Source of the DNA: Pegea sp. RAD2-039
Lineage: Eukaryota; Chordata; Thaliacea; Salpida; Salpidae
DNA length: 64,000 nt
Assembly (NCBI GenBank): GCA_034620365.1
Contig: JAQGEQ010000363.1
Span: 310,001-374,000, forward strand
Direction: 5' to 3'
Shown: positions 12,210-22,925 of the stretch, piece after piece
Position numbering within the stretch: position 1 is the first letter of the stretch
How the letters are laid out: every line of letters starts with the position of its first letter
The notes under the pieces: generated by a model
Told to the model about the DNA's origin: nothing
Database searches by the model: none
Seen by the model: the letters and a program-made list of their open reading frames with translations, nothing else
Program-made: the position numbers and the translations under genes

Positions 12210-15200
12210 TAAAGATCGGATGATGCCAGTGATGTAAAATCCAATTTTGTGAATATATATTAAGAATGAAGACTCGATTTTTACAGCTTTTTGTTTTATA
12301 TTTAAAAATGTTTAATAGTAAAATGTAAAATAAATCAAAAAAATTAGCATATTAAACATAAATCAGAAAAAGTGACAAATAAAGTGGAAGAAATTTGTGA
12401 AAATTTTCGATGATTTGATATCAAAGTTGTTTTGAAATGAATAATTGGAATTTAAGAAAAAAATTTTGTATCTTAACTTCAAATTATCGATAAGAGCAAC
12501 AAAACACTTTTGAAAGAAAAACTATTTTATGATTTCAATTTTATGATCAAACTTGTAAACAACTCAAAGATAAAAAACTTCAAATTTAATTTCGTTGAAT
12601 ATAAAAGAATTGAAAGTTTGAAAAAAAGGTAATATGAGAAGTCCAAACAGATCCTGAAGATGTAGCTTTTTCATATCTTTCATCCAGTGTGATACTAACT
12701 GAAGTTAGTTTGTAAACTAAAAGTAATTAAATTAGAAGAAAGAAAAATACGTTTTTTGTAGATTTGTGATTTACAGTAAAGAACGTAACAATGTTTGACG
12801 ACAAATTAAACTCAGAAAAATTGAACTAATCTCCTTAAGATTTGTTCATTCAATCAAAATTAAAGGTATATATTACGTCATTACCGACGTAAGTAGATTT
12901 GAAGTGGTGACGTAATGATAAACGAATTTATGAATCAGCTTAGCGTAATTATCGTCACAAATATTCAGTTTCCAACAGATTATTTTATTGGATATCGGTT
13001 TACAAGTAAAGAGACTCCTTATCGGTGTTCCATTCATCGTGTTTCTTGATGTTATGAGAAAAATATGTGAGTAATATGAAACACAACTAGAAAGAAAACT
13101 TTATTATAAAATGAAGTAGAAATGATATCATTAATTTCTTTTTAAATAAACTAAATTAAAAAGAAGTTTAACTAATTAAAAGTTATTTTCTGTACTTGAA
13201 AACCCAGAGTGGGACTCCTATAAATGTCTTGTGATCAATTATGTAAAAGAAGATATAGTTGAGAGTGATATAAGTGGTTATCAAGTTACAGTAAATACCT
13301 AAAGAAAAACGTCAAATATATTTTGCAAAATGAGGAACTAATTCATAAAACTTTAAATTAAATTGTAAAGTAATTATTTCGTAAAAATATATTTATTTTT
13401 CATCAACATATATTTTAGGAGCTTAAAAATGAAAATTACAGAAAATGTATTATCAGTTTGAAGTAAAAGAAAATATATGATGACGCAGATATTCTGAGAT
13501 ATCCAGAAAGAAAATCTTAATTTTATAAACAAAACATCTGGAGTTATTGAAGACGTTTTGTAAAAAAAATTCCTTATCTAATTCATTGCTCCAAAACTTT
13601 TTAAAATTATAACAAAAGTTATCTTAAATAATTAAATCATTTTTTTTAAACTAGTGTTTATGAGAGTACATTGTTACAATGTATTTATTATCCTTTAATA
13701 AAAATTAGAAAATAGTTTTCTGATTAAACTATAAATCAATTAGAAGAAAATCCTAATTAAGTATCAAATAAATTTATAAAATTTGATTAATTAACTGACT
13801 AATTTTTTAATAATGATCTTAGAATGATTTTTGAACATTTTTTATCACAATAAGATAATTGAAGAATAGATATTTACCATATAGTTATGTTTTTTTGCTA
13901 TTTTTAAGCATCGGTTTAAAGGCAAAACTGCTAGAGCGTAAATACAACAAGATATCTTTCTTCTTTTTTACTAAAGTCTCATCTCAGCCAACGATTGAGA
14001 AATTGAACAGGGCGTAGTCTAAAGGACATCTTTTGTAGTTGGTTACTCCTGTGAATAGCTTCCTGAAATAAATTGTTTTGAAAACTTACAGATGTTACAG
14101 AATATGTTTTATTATACGAATTAATCTGTCTGAATTATTTCCGTTAAAAAAATTGATTTAAAATGTAACAGAATTGTTGATAAAATTTAAAGTAATGAAT
14201 TTTTTTGAGTTACAAATAAAAAGTGAAGAGGTAAGAGACCTTATAGCCATTTTGGTTGATAAAGTGAGTCAGTATCAAATTTTATCTTTGGAAAATTATT
14301 TCTGAGTTGATTATAGATTTAATCAAATTTTTCATAAATATTTTAAATTAAATTTTATTCGTATTAAAGTATTAAAGGATGAAGATAATTTCTTGAGTTT
14401 TTTTTTGAAAAGTTTTAGTTAACTTGACCAGTTTAAAAAAAATCTTCAATCTCTAACAACAAGCCCTTCAGTGAAGTAGCTCTTTAAAGCTTGCTGTATT
14501 TTAAAGGCATTCCCGCTTATTCATTTTGTTTGAAAGGCTGTTTAACGAGGATGAAGCTCAAAAGCTCTGACTTTACTTTCTGTAGATTTATCATGTGGCG
14601 TTGATCTAATTAGAAAAAGTCAAACAGAGCTATTCAATAAGTCATTTTTGTTGAGTTTTTTTTTCATTCAGTTAATTTGACAAGCAGCTTAGTAAGTACA
14701 TCAAAGTCATTTATTTTTTTAATGAATTGTTGCAAGATTATAAAATAAGTCTGTAAAACTTGTTATTAAAATTCACTATTTTGAAATGAAGTTTAGATTG
14801 TTAAAAGATGATACTTTTACGGTCGTTAACTCCCCTTGAAAAAGTTGCCTTTCTATAAAATTTGTTAAAAGTCATTTTGATGTTTTTGTTCTGATTTTTT
14901 TTAAACTTCAATGAAGATCATTAGAGTAAATTTTTTTAAGAGGTTTGTCCTCTTCAAGCTACTAAGAGTACTTGTCTTTTCATTTTTCTTGTCAAGTTTT
15001 TACTTTTTTAGATTTTTTTTTTGTAATTTAGCGGTAGCAGCAAATGAAAACTCATTTTTATTTTCTTCAGTAACAATCAGACCATAAAGTAAAAAATTTT
15101 AAGCTTCATTTAGTTCTTTCAGCTTTTTTGTTATCTATTTCTTGCACTGAAAAACTCTTCAATATTCAAAATTTAGCTTTAAAAGTAAAACAACTTGGAA

Positions 15201-15615
15201 AAAAAATTGCTGAAAAATTTCATGATGTTTACTAATATCCGATTTATAAATAAAACATTTAAAGACATAAATATAAATCCAGCCAATTTTGATTCTTAGT
15301 AATTTGATTTAATGGGAGATTTAAAAGTTGATGTTTAGATATAACCAATTACATGCGTTGGAATAAAAACTAAATTCAATTTTCTGAAAATTTATGTTGA
15401 TCAGAGGCTCTCAAAACTTCGAATTGCTCATTTGCAACTCTTCTTGTTTCAGTTATACTTACTCTTGTTGAAAACTGTTAAAGATTTCAACGTAATCTTT
15501 TGATGAACAACTTCCTTTGGATGGAAACAAAATTAACGAACATTTGTAAAATTATTTTTCAGGAAATTTTAAAATCTTGATAATAATTTCGTTGTTTGAA
15601 ATAATATAAACAAAT
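12210..15615. other. Intergenic region between the tandem claudins
   Basis: About 3.4 kb, mostly AT-rich, with no supported gene. A more complex patch at about 12860-13050 contains three ACGTCA/ACGTAA-type half CREs (TTACGTCATTA, CCGACGTAAG, GTGACGTAATG) and could be a regulatory element for either claudin. The rest shows only poly-A/T runs. Confidence 0.45.
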
Positions 15616-16519
15616 ATGAACGGAGCCATACAGACTGGAGGCTTTGTTCTTGGCTTACTTGGCTTCATTCTCAATACAGTTGCCATTTTCTTACCGGATT
15701 GGAGAGCCAATGACAAAAGACTTGAAATTATTGAAGCAATCTTCAGACATCAAGGTGTTTATAAAAGAATCAACAAATTTAACAAAAAAATTTTTAATTA
15801 AAAATAAAGTTTAATCGATTTACTTGTCCAGGACTTTGGGCACGTTGTCTGTCACAAGCTACTGGACAGTGGCACTGTGATGACTGGGACGCCAAAATTT
15901 TAGGACTACCAGTTGAGTTACAAGTAAGTGCCCCAGACTTTCAGAACTTCAGGATAATACGATCTGTGTCCAGGTTGGAAGATGGTTGGCAGTGATATGT
16001 TTGATTTGTGGAATTGTCGCGCTTTGTGCATCTATTATTGGGCTTGAGTGTTCATTGTGTCTTAAAGATGAAGGATTGACGAAGAGTCGGATAAGTAAGA
16101 CTGCTGCTTGTTGCTGGATTGCTTCTGCATTATGGATGGGCGCTGCTGTTTCTTTTTATGCTTATCGAGTAAGAACTCATTTCATTTTTAGCTAAAAGAT
16201 CTTTGATTCTAGAATCAACTTTAATTTGATTCTTGTTTAGATCGTGAATGAATACAATCAAGCTACATTACTTTCTACTTCCTCTGCAACAAATGTTTGG
16301 GTTTTCGGAAACTCACTTTTCTTCGGTTGGGCTGGGATGTTTGTTGGAGCGGTTGGAGGTGTTATCATGCTTTGTGGAAGTTCATATGATGGAGAAGAAC
16401 AAGAAGGTTACTTAACTCGAGGAATAGGTCGAGGAGTACGTAGAATGAGGGAGTCTTTTCGAGATAGCTACCGTGCTATTAGACCAAGACCTCATAATAA
16501 AGATGTAGATTATGTGTAG
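15616..16519 (+). CDS. Claudin family four-span membrane protein B
   Basis: Tandem paralogue of the claudin at 10087, 234 residues, in four exons: 15616-15754, 15832-15923, 15974-16168 and 16241-16519. The loop signature is W29, GLW (W49), C52 and C62. There are four hydrophobic spans; the second is cysteine-rich. The tail is Arg-rich and ends in DYV, a PDZ-binding terminus as in vertebrate claudins. Exons 2 and 3 have exactly the lengths (92 and 195 nt) and phases of claudin A, so the intron positions predate the duplication. Introns are compact (77, 50 and 72 nt), unlike the 1.15 kb first intron of A. An ORF that reads through exon 1 into intron 1 is stopped soon after; the splice to GLW is required for the signature. 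Confidence 0.93.
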
Positions 16520-17300
16520 AGCTGATTTTTTCTATCTATCTGCTTTGACTTCAATTTAATTTCATTTAAGCAAATCAATTTTTTAACTTTTTATTTGGAG
16601 GAAGTGTTTGTAAAAAAAATTACTTTTGTGTCTCCTTCCATTAAAGCACTTTTTAGTGCCAAAGCTAATTTTAAATCTTTTTTTTTTCATTTGTAAATAT
16701 TTGTAAATAACAAATTAATTTTAGATGAAATATATTTGCAGTCATCAAACAAACCATTTTTTCTGCTTTTTAATTCTTCATTTATTATACACAAAATGGA
16801 ATATAACTTCTTTAGATTTTCATTATTTAGTAATTACGATATTATAAGACTAATTTCTTCAATTTAAAAACATTTTCTTCATCTATTTCTTCACAACAAA
16901 TTTCAATTTCGTCAAATAAAGTTTTTTAAAGGCTAATATTTGATTTACTTTACAGATGAAATGTTAAAACGATTAAGTTGAAGTTTGAAATTATTTGCTG
17001 AACTTTTAGCTACTAATTAATGATGTAGATAAAGAATTGAATTTTTAATTCAGCTGAAAGTATTTTTAAAGTTGTATTTTGTTATGAATTTAAGTGATAC
17101 AAAAAGAAAATTATCTAATGCTCTTCTATACACTGACTTTGTCATCAGAATTTACTCCCTGTTTTCATGACTTTATTTTAATAACATTTTTTTTGTGTCA
17201 CAATAAAATTGAAGAAATTTTTACAAATTTTAGCAACAAAATATAAAAAAGAATTGTTCAAAACATTTTTCTCAAAAGTATTGAGAAGAAAATGGAAGAA
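16520..17300. other. Intergenic spacer between converging genes (claudin B and CEP76)
   Basis: About 780 nt of AT-rich sequence shared as 3' flank by a plus-strand and a minus-strand gene. AATAAA-like signals occur on both strands, for example AATAAAG near 16916 on plus, but poly(A) sites cannot be assigned. Nothing else was seen. Confidence 0.5.
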
Positions 17301-20300
17301 TTACAAAACTGAACGATATTTACAAGCAAGCATTAACCACGTGACTACAATATCATCCGGAAAGACACAAACATAAGCACGAAGAGCCAGTCTCACCACA
17401 TCTCCACGGCATTCAATAATATCCGAACACACATTACTCCTAGAATCAAAACAAACGGCAGTTTTGAGGTGGAAAAGTAGTTTTTTCTGCTGCTGCTGGA
17501 TTTAAACTAGATTCTATCTTTTGTTATATATGAAGCTAATCATTGAGAAGCATTCAAGCGTGACGAGAGAACTAAATGAGATTTTTGAAAATTTCTGTTT
17601 TTCTAATTTTTGAATTTATGAAAACAAATTTTGGAAATCTGTTTTGAATGTGTGTCTTTGTGCGGTTCAAATTATTGATTAAATTGATGGAATTTTTGTT
17701 TTCAGTTTTTAGTTAATAATTTCTTTAATTAATTCACAAAAATATTTTCGAATATATTTTGAAAGTGACAAAAAAAATTGTAAATTTTCTGATTGAAGAT
17801 GAAACTAACTTGAGGCAGGTAGAAAATATTCTACTGACGTTGTGATGATGAAATTGAATAGGGAAACCTTTAAAAGTGTGCCCTTCAGGAACGTTCCGCC
17901 TGACTGCATCTTGAAATTCACTATTACCAATATTGGCGACTGAAGAGCAACGTTCAACTTCATAACTCCAAAGAGCAGATGAGAGGAGGAAAGAGAGATC
18001 TTCATCCCATTCACAACTCAATCTCATCTCCTAAACGAGAAGTAAACGAGTCTGGGAGTTTTTATCGATTCTAATCATGTGATCATGTACACTCCTTAAA
18101 TACTAGGATTTAGAAACACGTGATTTCAGCATCAACTGAAATGACGTCATTTCGAGACCGTCTCGCTTCACTGGTTTTAAGAATAATGAATTGAAGACTA
18201 ATATGAGAAAATATTTCAGATAAATTTGAAGATTACTTTTCGATGAGTTGAAATTTTCTTCATGAGATCATGTTCTAGAGAATTACTGATTAAGATCGGA
18301 TCAAAAAAAGGAGTAGTTAACGGAGGTAAAGGTCTGCAGATGTTCGGATAAATTGAGATTGATTTAATGGCATCAAAAGTCATCCTCTTCCATGAAGCTT
18401 GATTGCTGAAGTTGAAGTGACATGTCTCCACTAAATCTAGCGGTTGGCAGTTGGCGTAGAAAGATCTGTGATTGTAGACACATCCTAGAGTAGAAAAAGT
18501 GTTTTAAGAGGATATTGGATGTTGATTTGTTACTAAAGACCTATTGATTTAAAATTGTATTTGTTTTCAGGTTGATTCTTTATTGGAGGATCATTTGGAT
18601 TAATGATGTGATGAGGATACCTGAAAAAGATTTTTACAAAAGATACATTTGATGATTTGATTCAGTTTACAAACCTGACTCCAAGAACTGAATCAATAAA
18701 GTAAACAGAATTATCAGTATAAGATAACATCACCCATGTATAAGCTGCTCCATTATCTTTGACACCAACACACACATAAGCATCTAAACCAAACCCAAGT
18801 AACAAGCTACATAACAGGTTACTGTGGTCTTGATGGTCACCCTAGTTCACAAACAACAGTTTCATCAGATTCTAATATTCGAATCTTTTTCTTTAACGAA
18901 TCGAGAAAAGTTGATTTTGTTCGAGTCACAAATTTTTTTATAAAAAGTTGGAATGAGAAAAGAGAGGCATGCTACAAAACTGACCTTTTTAGCTGTTAGA
19001 AACGCGTGAGTACTTAACCACTGCTCACTACGTGTTGAAATGCCGACTACACAATGCTTTTCATATGGAAACGCGCTAACAAACCTATAAAAGTTTCAAT
19101 TAATATCTCGTGGTTGGTGTGGGAACCAGAGATAAGTGGTTTAACCCCAAAAAAGTTGATAAAAAATCATTTTCCTCATTCACCTCATTGCCATTTTAGG
19201 TGAAGAAATGATACGATTTGGACGTAGGGGTTCTACGTAGCAACAAACAGATCTATTTACACCGGTTTCATCCTGTTGAAATGACATTTTTGTTATCCTA
19301 AAGATACAAGAGATGATGACGTCATCACCAGTAGCTACACAATACAAATGATTAATCATGAGATGCTTGTCACGTGACACATGTTTAAATGTTCAAAAAA
19401 CGAAGATAAGAGAAATGATTATTAAATTTGTACAAGAAGTTTGCAAGAAGCGAAGAATTTGGAGATGTTGTTTGGCATCGAGCAATCGATGCTTGATTAA
19501 TGAAGCATTTCATAGCAAGTTTCGTAAATTTCTTGTCAATAGAATTTGTTTGCAGCAAAAAAACCTCAAATATCAAAATAGAATTGCAGAAGTGAGCAAA
19601 TCAACAACTGATCTTAAACATCATCACTTCTTTCACCTGAGCAAAGATCTTGACCGTGCGGCTCTTGTGTTCCTCCCTGATCTCCAAATACTCTTTCCAC
19701 CATTGTTTGGCGTACACCAGAAACAATCTTTCGCGTTCTGCTGCCCTCTGGTGTTCGAGACGTAACTGAGCATCGACCACTTGCGACGGTATGGAGAGCG
19801 AAGGACTTCGAGGAACAATTTCCATTCGAACATCGAGAACACCAACTGGGACTTTACACTCCGATCCTACAGATCTTATATCAATCTCAGACTCAAGTGG
19901 ATGCAGGATCTCACCGACTCCCATTAACTCCAATCGTGACGTAATTGCTGTCTTCCCGCAATTAAGAGTCTTCCTCCATTCAAGAGAATAGGAAGAGACA
20001 AGAGAGATGCATCCGTCTGCGTCATGTTTGGTCAACACTAAATGAATAGGATCACAAAATGACAACAAAGTCTCTTTACTCATCAACTGGCACCCGCCAC
20101 CTAGTGGTATCAGTTTAGTTTTAATCTCTGGGTAATTTTTGCGTCTCACCGTGTTCGTTGCTACGCAACTCGAAGAGGAATCCATCACGAATGTTGGGTT
20201 CCACAGAAACTGGAACTGGTTTAGAAGAGAAGCGCTGAGATCGGAAATGAAGATTAAGATGAAAGAAAGAGTCATTCAGTTTGCCGTCAAAAGCTGTAAG

Positions 20301-21481
20301 ATGTTCAATGAACGCTTTTCCTCCTAAGATTTGAAGATAAAGATACCTCCGAGTAGGATCTACTGCCACTGTAACATGAAAAGTGGTTGCTAGGTGATAA
20401 GATTCTTTGATTCATTTTTGCTGGAGTCAGTTTTTACTCATTTATCTTGAAGAGTTTTTTTGATTGAAAGATTGTAACATGAATCATATAAGATAAGAAA
20501 TTTAGAAGAAAACCTTTTTCAATAATTTCAGCTTTCATCACATCTTCATTAATATTTGTATGAGTGGCTTCTTTTGTCGGTTCTAAATAAACTGGTGACT
20601 GTAGTCTCAATTTTTTTAGAATATCTTCAACAACACCTTTTCTGCAGAGTTCTGCCATGATATCATCTTCAGTAATCTGAGAATTATATCATTTTATCTT
20701 TTAGAAAATCTAAACTAAGTAAACAAGATTAATCTCTCATTTCAAGTTTCTTATATCACTAATTTTAATTTAAAAGTTTTAAATTTTATAAAAATAAAAA
20801 ATAAATTTTATTATAACAAATTGTTGCATGTTCAAAAACTATTTATGAAAATAAATTTTTTAATAAATTAACTAATTTTCTAATTGTTTTTGTCCATTAC
20901 CTCTAATAAGTTTGAAAACTATAAAATACATCTATATAAAATTTACAAGTTTTGTCGACAAATACTTATTTGTGTTATCGAGAGGTGGTCTTTTAAGGCA
21001 CCCTTTTTGTGCTTACTATAATAAATATAAAACAAAGAATAAAAAACTAACTTGTTGTTTATCAACATTTTTACTTCGATTAAGATTATTAATATTCTTT
21101 GAAACTGTTTCTTTGATTTTTTCATGAATATTAACCTGAAGATTAAAATATATATTATATATAAATAAAGTAATATATTCACAATAATATTACAAGTTAT
21201 CAAATATAAATATTTGAAAACTTGAATTAAACAAATTCTCATCTGATGTTGAAATTGATACCATAAAAAGTTTTTATTGTTATTTGGGTTTTAGACATTA
21301 TTCAAATTAATAAACTTGTTGTATATGAAGCCAATTTTAGTTAAATTTAATTTAAAGTTTTCAATAGATAATTTTTTTATAAGATAAACCAAATATTAAG
21401 TGTTGATAATGAAGATACCTGAGTAAGTTGGTCATGAATTACTTGTTTTAGTTCAGCTTTCTTTTCTGGTGGAATTGACAT
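17301..21481 (-). CDS. CEP76: Centrosomal protein CEP76, complete
   Basis: CEP76 limits centriole reduplication; vertebrate versions are about 659 residues and this model gives 662. Thirteen in-phase exons: 21419-21481, 21052-21135, 20514-20676, 20150-20368, 19915-20100, 19637-19866, 19184-19272, 18985-19084, 18675-18841, 18541-18620, 18237-18484, 17810-18030, 17301-17439. Segments that match the human protein as I remember it: DPTRRYLYLQILGGKAF (start of the C2-like domain), RLFLVYAKQWW, the transglutaminase-like core, EFQDAVRRNVPEGHTFKGFP, and the last residues ACKYRSVL. The introns at 20101-20149 and 19867-19914 are 49 and 48 nt. In the core, the family GDCEDH reads GDHQDH (His381 for Cys) and HAWV reads YTWV (Tyr412 for His), so the residues equivalent to a catalytic Cys/His pair are gone. 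Identification is very firm. Confidence 0.96.
18142..18149. promoter_or_regulatory. CRE palindrome TGACGTCA (CEP76 intron)
   Basis: Perfect 8-bp CREB/ATF-type site inside the longer palindrome AAATGACGTCATTT, in the intron between CEP76 exons 11 and 12. It is one of at least ten copies in the window; whether it binds anything is unknown. Confidence 0.4.
19317..19324. promoter_or_regulatory. CRE palindrome TGACGTCA with nearby GTCACGTGAC (CEP76 intron)
   Basis: GATGACGTCATC, a 12-bp palindrome, lies in the CEP76 intron 19273-19636. A perfect E-box palindrome GTCACGTGAC follows at 19369-19378. The intron may carry a small regulatory cluster; this is inference from motifs only. Confidence 0.35.
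20093..20107 (-). promoter_or_regulatory. CTCF-like motif overlapping a CEP76 splice acceptor
   Basis: The minus strand reads CCACTAGGTGGCGGG, which fits the remembered CTCF core (CCASYAGRKGGCRS). Its TAG is the splice acceptor of the 49-nt intron 20101-20149. Similar motifs occur at 47289 and 53392. CTCF is absent from some animal lineages, so function is unproven. Confidence 0.35.
20958..21030 (+). repeat. Dispersed short repeat, copy 2 (in CEP76 intron 2)
   Basis: It reads ACTTATTTGTGTTATCGAG, then AGGTGGTCTTTTAAGGCACC, ending in ATAATAAATATAAAA. It is the most diverged of the copies with the full GGTGC...GCACC hairpin region. It sits in sense orientation to the window, antisense to CEP76. 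Confidence 0.6.
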
Positions 21482-22925
21482 TTCCAAAAACTATTTAAAA
21501 ACCAAATATAAAGCAATTCAACTAGAAAATAGAAACATTTTTAAATAATTTAATAATACAATGAGTACAAAATAAACTGTGTGAGAAGTTTTAAAGAAAA
21601 TTAAAAATACCTTTATAAAGAAAATAGAAAATCCAAATGAAAATGTTTTCAAAACAAATTTAACATTAATAACAGTTTTCAAACGAACAATTTAAACGGA
21701 AAAGCTTTTTAAAATTTCCTCGCTGGGAAATACCCTAATAAAGTGAACTTTTTATTTTTTAAATTATTTATGAAAAAATTATTTTATACAACAGATTAAT
21801 ATTGCTAAAAGCTTTTAATTATTTACTTGATTTAAAATCTGTAAGGTTTTTCAAAGAAATTGCTTTTATTTGATCAACAATATTCCAATTTGATTGCGTA
21901 TGCATTTCTGTAAGAAAAACAGATGTAGTAAATTAAAAAAAGTAAACTTACTAGACTATATTCAATTCACTTTCATCAGAAAGATGGAGTTAGTTTTGAA
22001 AAAGTTTTTTTTATATAATAAATGATTTATTGTTCTTGTTAACAAAAATGTTTCTTATATGATTAGTTTATTAAGTTATTACTAGTTTCTATCAGATAAC
22101 ATTTGATTCTAATATGATTGGAGAGCACTTACACCTCTATCATCCATGTTCAACATTCTATTTTATTTACTGAACAAAGATTTATTCATTCTCCGATTAC
22201 TGTAATTTTTTATGCGATTCTCTCGTTTTGAACTTTAAATGGTCTTTTAACAGATTATTACGATTCTTGTTTTTATGGTTATTTATTTATTTAGTATTTA
22301 TTTATTCTATTTAGACAGTTCAGTTTAAATGATTTATATTTTATGAATATCAATTTAAATGTTATAAAATTTAGTTTTTGTATATTTTTGAAATCCTGAT
22401 TCCAAATATTTGTATATACATTTTTAGTTACATGTGTAAGCAAATAGTTTAAATTAATATTACAAATATGAATATATATAAAAATAAGTTTATTAAACGA
22501 ATTGCACAGTTAACAATTTTGAATTAATGTCTACATATGCTGGTTAAAGGCTCTGTAATCAAGGATGAACTCATAAAGATAAGTAAAAGATTAACAATAC
22601 GTAAAGATGAAAAGATATTCTTTTATTTACACAAAATTAATAAAACGCGAGAGCACAATTAATACAAGATCAAAAAAATATCCTTTTTGTTGTTAGAACT
22701 TTCAAATTCTATAGCAAAACTGGCAAAAGTCTTATTAATATTAATACTATTTATTATAAAGAAAATTACTTAAATTATATGTCAATTTTCAGGAATTGCA
22801 ATAAAATATTTACCAAAGTTATACATGATGCAAAGTAAATATATAAAATGAATAAAAAATTTAATAATGCTTCTCATATCCAACTCATAAGCTTTTACAT
22901 TCTAAAATAGTTTTCCTTCTACTAT
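21482..22925. other. Intergenic, CEP76 5' flank to metalloproteinase 3' flank
   Basis: About 1.4 kb, AT-rich. It contains the CEP76 promoter side (next to 21481) and the 3' flank of the minus-strand metalloproteinase. The part from about 22752 to 22925 is similar to 34395-34570, as part of a duplicated block. No gene seen. Confidence 0.5.

Noticed and set aside
19358-19765. 135-codon plus-strand ORF
   Set aside because: It overlaps CEP76 exon 6 on the opposite strand; the minus-strand reading is conserved, so this is a shadow.
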